Below are positions 13,352 to 15,266 of a stretch of DNA of 15,266 nt, one piece after another; position 1 is the stretch's first letter; every line of letters begins with the position of its first letter. The DNA comes from an uncultured Methanobrevibacter sp. (GTDB lineage: Archaea; Methanobacteriota; Methanobacteria; Methanobacteriales; Methanobacteriaceae): positions 1 through 15,266 of the forward strand of contig ONIK01000044.1 in the NCBI GenBank assembly GCA_900317865.1. Reading direction: 5' to 3'. The notes beneath the pieces were generated by a model, which saw only the letters and a program-made list of their open reading frames with translations, was not told the DNA's origin and ran no database searches. The translations under genes were made by a program, and so were the position numbers.

Positions 13352-15266
13352 TTATGCTGAAGTCAATGAATGTAATTTCACCTCAAACGGTGTTGACATA
13401 ATTGAAGGATATCCTACCTACGGCGGATCAATGGTCATTGATATGAGTACAATATTTATAAACAACTCCAGATTCGTTGACAATACTGCAAGTGAAGGAA
13501 ATGCAATCTATGCCTATGATGCATCATATACGATTAAAAATTCACTATTTGAAAACAATACAAATGCTATTTACACATTTTTCGATAAGGAAAACAGTTT
13601 TGAAAACAATACATTCATTAATGACAACATCTCAATCAACAATACATTCTATGCAACAATCCAGGTTGGAGAAGGTATGCAGTTAAGCTTGCTTAATAAT
13701 ACCATTAGTGTTGATACTCTTCCAAAAAGATTTGATTTACGTGACTGGGGATGGGTTTCACCTGTCAGAAGTCAAGGATGGATGGGTGCCTGCTGGACAT
13801 TCGGAATGACTGGTACCTTAGAATCCGCATTATTGAAAGCAACAGGTATTGCAGCCGATCTTTCAGAAAACAACATGCAGGACACCATGTTAAGATATTC
13901 AACCTATGGAATAAATTCAATGTTTGAAGGCGGGGCCAACATTGCTTCTGTAGGTTATCTCTTGAGCTGGCTTGGAGCATTCACACAGGATGCGGATACA
14001 TATGATGAAATGGGAAAACTTTCACCACTAATCACAACCAACCAAGACATTCACATTCAGGACGTGATGTTTACACCTAACAAGGAAATCCCAAACGGAA
14101 CACATCTCAAATTGGCAATCCTGAAATACGGTTCTATAGACGTATCATATAATGGACAATCCACCTATAATGAAGTGACTCCTTATTATAGGCCGGACAC
14201 TTATGCACAGTATGTTAATGACAGTTCTATTCGGCCTAACCATGCGGTTTCAATTGTCGGATGGGATGATAATTTCCCAAAAGAAAAGTTCGGAATTACA
14301 CCTCCTGGCGACGGTGCATGGATTGTTAAGAACAGCTGGGGTTCTGGCTTTGGTGAGAATGGATTCTTATATGTTTCATATTATGATCAATCACTCCTAA
14401 AATCCCTTGATGTACTCGGTTATGCTACATCAATAATAATTGAAAATACTGTGCCCTACAATAAGAACTATCAATATGATATGTTTTGGGGAAGTGATTT
14501 CGTAGGCAATGGAACTGTAAGATATATGAATGTTTTTGAAGCATTGGAAAGTGATGCGATTGCAGCTGTCGGAACATACTTCAACCAGAGCGGCATCAAT
14601 TATACTGTTGAAATTTATGTAAATGGTGTGTTAAAATTAACTCAGGATGGAGTATCACCATATTATGGTTACCACACGGTCAAATTGGATAATTACATCC
14701 CAATTAAAGAAGGAGATATTTTTAAAGCTGTAATAACATCAAATAGCATGCCAAGATTCGAATTGAAGGATAGTAGAGTACATTATACTAATAATATATC
14801 ATTTATATCCTTTGATGGAGAAAATTGGGAAGATAATTATAACTCAGGTAATATTGCATGTCTAAAAGTTTATACTGTGGCTTTACCAATTTTTACTGAA
14901 GATTTGGTTAAAATATATAAAAATGATTCCAAATTTGAAGTTAATATTGGTGTTGCTAATGAAACTGTAACCTTTGAAATCAATGGTATGAATTATACAA
15001 GAATTAGTGATGAAAATGGGACCGCTAAAATAGCCATTAATTTAAATCCTGGCAATTACACAATTAAAACAATATTCAACCGTACAACAGTTGAAAACAC
15101 AATTACTGTATTGCCTACATTAATTGCTGATAACTTAGTTAAATACTTCAGAAATGATTCACAGTTCTATATTGACTTGATTGATGGTGAAGGAAATCCT
15201 GTTAGTGGAGTTAACATTACCATGAATATTAATGGTGTTTTCTATAACCGTACAACCAATGAAAAT
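13308..15266 (+). pseudogene. Continuation of the adhesin-like protein: beta-helix end, C1 papain-like protease, lectin-like and Ig-like domains (frameshifted, right edge partial)
   Basis: This frame is open from 13308 (after a TAA at 13305-13307) to the window end, 653 codons with no stop. It continues the beta-helix (NNSRFVDNTASEGNAIYAY), then a papain-type (C1) cysteine protease begins at LPKRFDLRDWGWVSPVRSQG. The oxyanion Q is at 13773-13775, the catalytic C in GACWTF at 13791-13793, H in PNHAVSIVGW at 14241-14243, and N in VKNSWGSGFG at 14331-14333. A lectin-like beta domain (about 14448-14880) follows, then at least two Ig-like repeats beginning DLVKIYKNDS (about 14905) and NLVKYFRNDS (about 15130). 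It has no start of its own with a ribosome site (first ATG 13431). The intact triad argues that the frameshift is recent, a sequencing error, or tolerated. The protease would act outside the cell. Confidence 0.8.

Noticed and set aside
13477..14400. Short open frames in other phases within the protease region
   Set aside because: They overlap the intact C1 protease frame that carries the catalytic residues.
1..15266. CRISPR array, tRNA, rRNA or insertion sequence
   Set aside because: No regularly spaced repeats, cloverleaf-like segments, transposase motifs or terminal inverted repeats were found on either strand by eye.
12311..15266. Pseudomurein-binding repeats or a C71 pseudomurein endopeptidase
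   Set aside because: The catalytic motifs are those of a C1 papain-like protease and no pseudomurein-binding repeat pattern is visible in the part available.

Overview
The window reads as AT-rich archaeal chromosome from a methanogen, most likely a gut or rumen member of the Methanobacteriales (Methanobrevibacter-like). The lineage rests on several genes together: a Mur-ligase-like protein that looks like the coenzyme F430 synthase CfbE, a fused NADP phosphatase/NAD kinase, a pyruvoyl-dependent arginine decarboxylase, a GfcR-type PRTase regulator, and a secreted beta-helix 'adhesin-like' protein with a papain-type protease domain. Starts are often non-ATG, or use an extended Shine-Dalgarno of the GTGAT type placed 3-4 nt before ATG. 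This fits pairing with the AUCACCUCCU end of 16S rRNA. The genus is an inference.

Layout: (1) 1-1289, minus, runs off the left edge: two response-regulator receiver domains, two membrane segments and the beginning of a family 2 glycosyltransferase, an unusual phosphorelay-glycosyltransferase fusion. (2) 1290-1930: long AT-rich intergenic stretch with a palindrome at the predicted start site of gene 1 and a possible small transcript ending in a hairpin plus T-tract. (3) 1931-5315: a SAM methyltransferase (+), a flavodoxin (-), and a translationally coupled pair (+), an M48 metalloprotease with three C-terminal zinc ribbons followed by a TDT/TehA-type membrane transporter. (4) 5568-8032, minus: apparent operon hemC, Gfo/Idh/MocA oxidoreductase, gfcR, preceded by an 18-bp dyad next to a box A. 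(5) 8217-11921, minus: apparent operon of pyruvoyl arginine decarboxylase, NADP phosphatase/NAD kinase and cfbE, with 4-nt spacing or a TAATG overlap. (6) 12311 to the right edge, plus: a secreted beta-helix protein, C1 cysteine protease, lectin-like and Ig-like domain protein, split by an apparent single-base insertion near 13312 and incomplete at the right edge.

Two themes link the genes. Tetrapyrrole/F430 synthesis is represented by an early step (HemC) and, if the CfbE call is right, the last step, in adjacent operons alongside housekeeping polyamine and NAD(P) metabolism. The two edges carry cell-surface functions: exopolysaccharide or glycan synthesis on the left, a surface protease/adhesin on the right. 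No tRNA, rRNA, CRISPR array, insertion sequence or integrase was seen.
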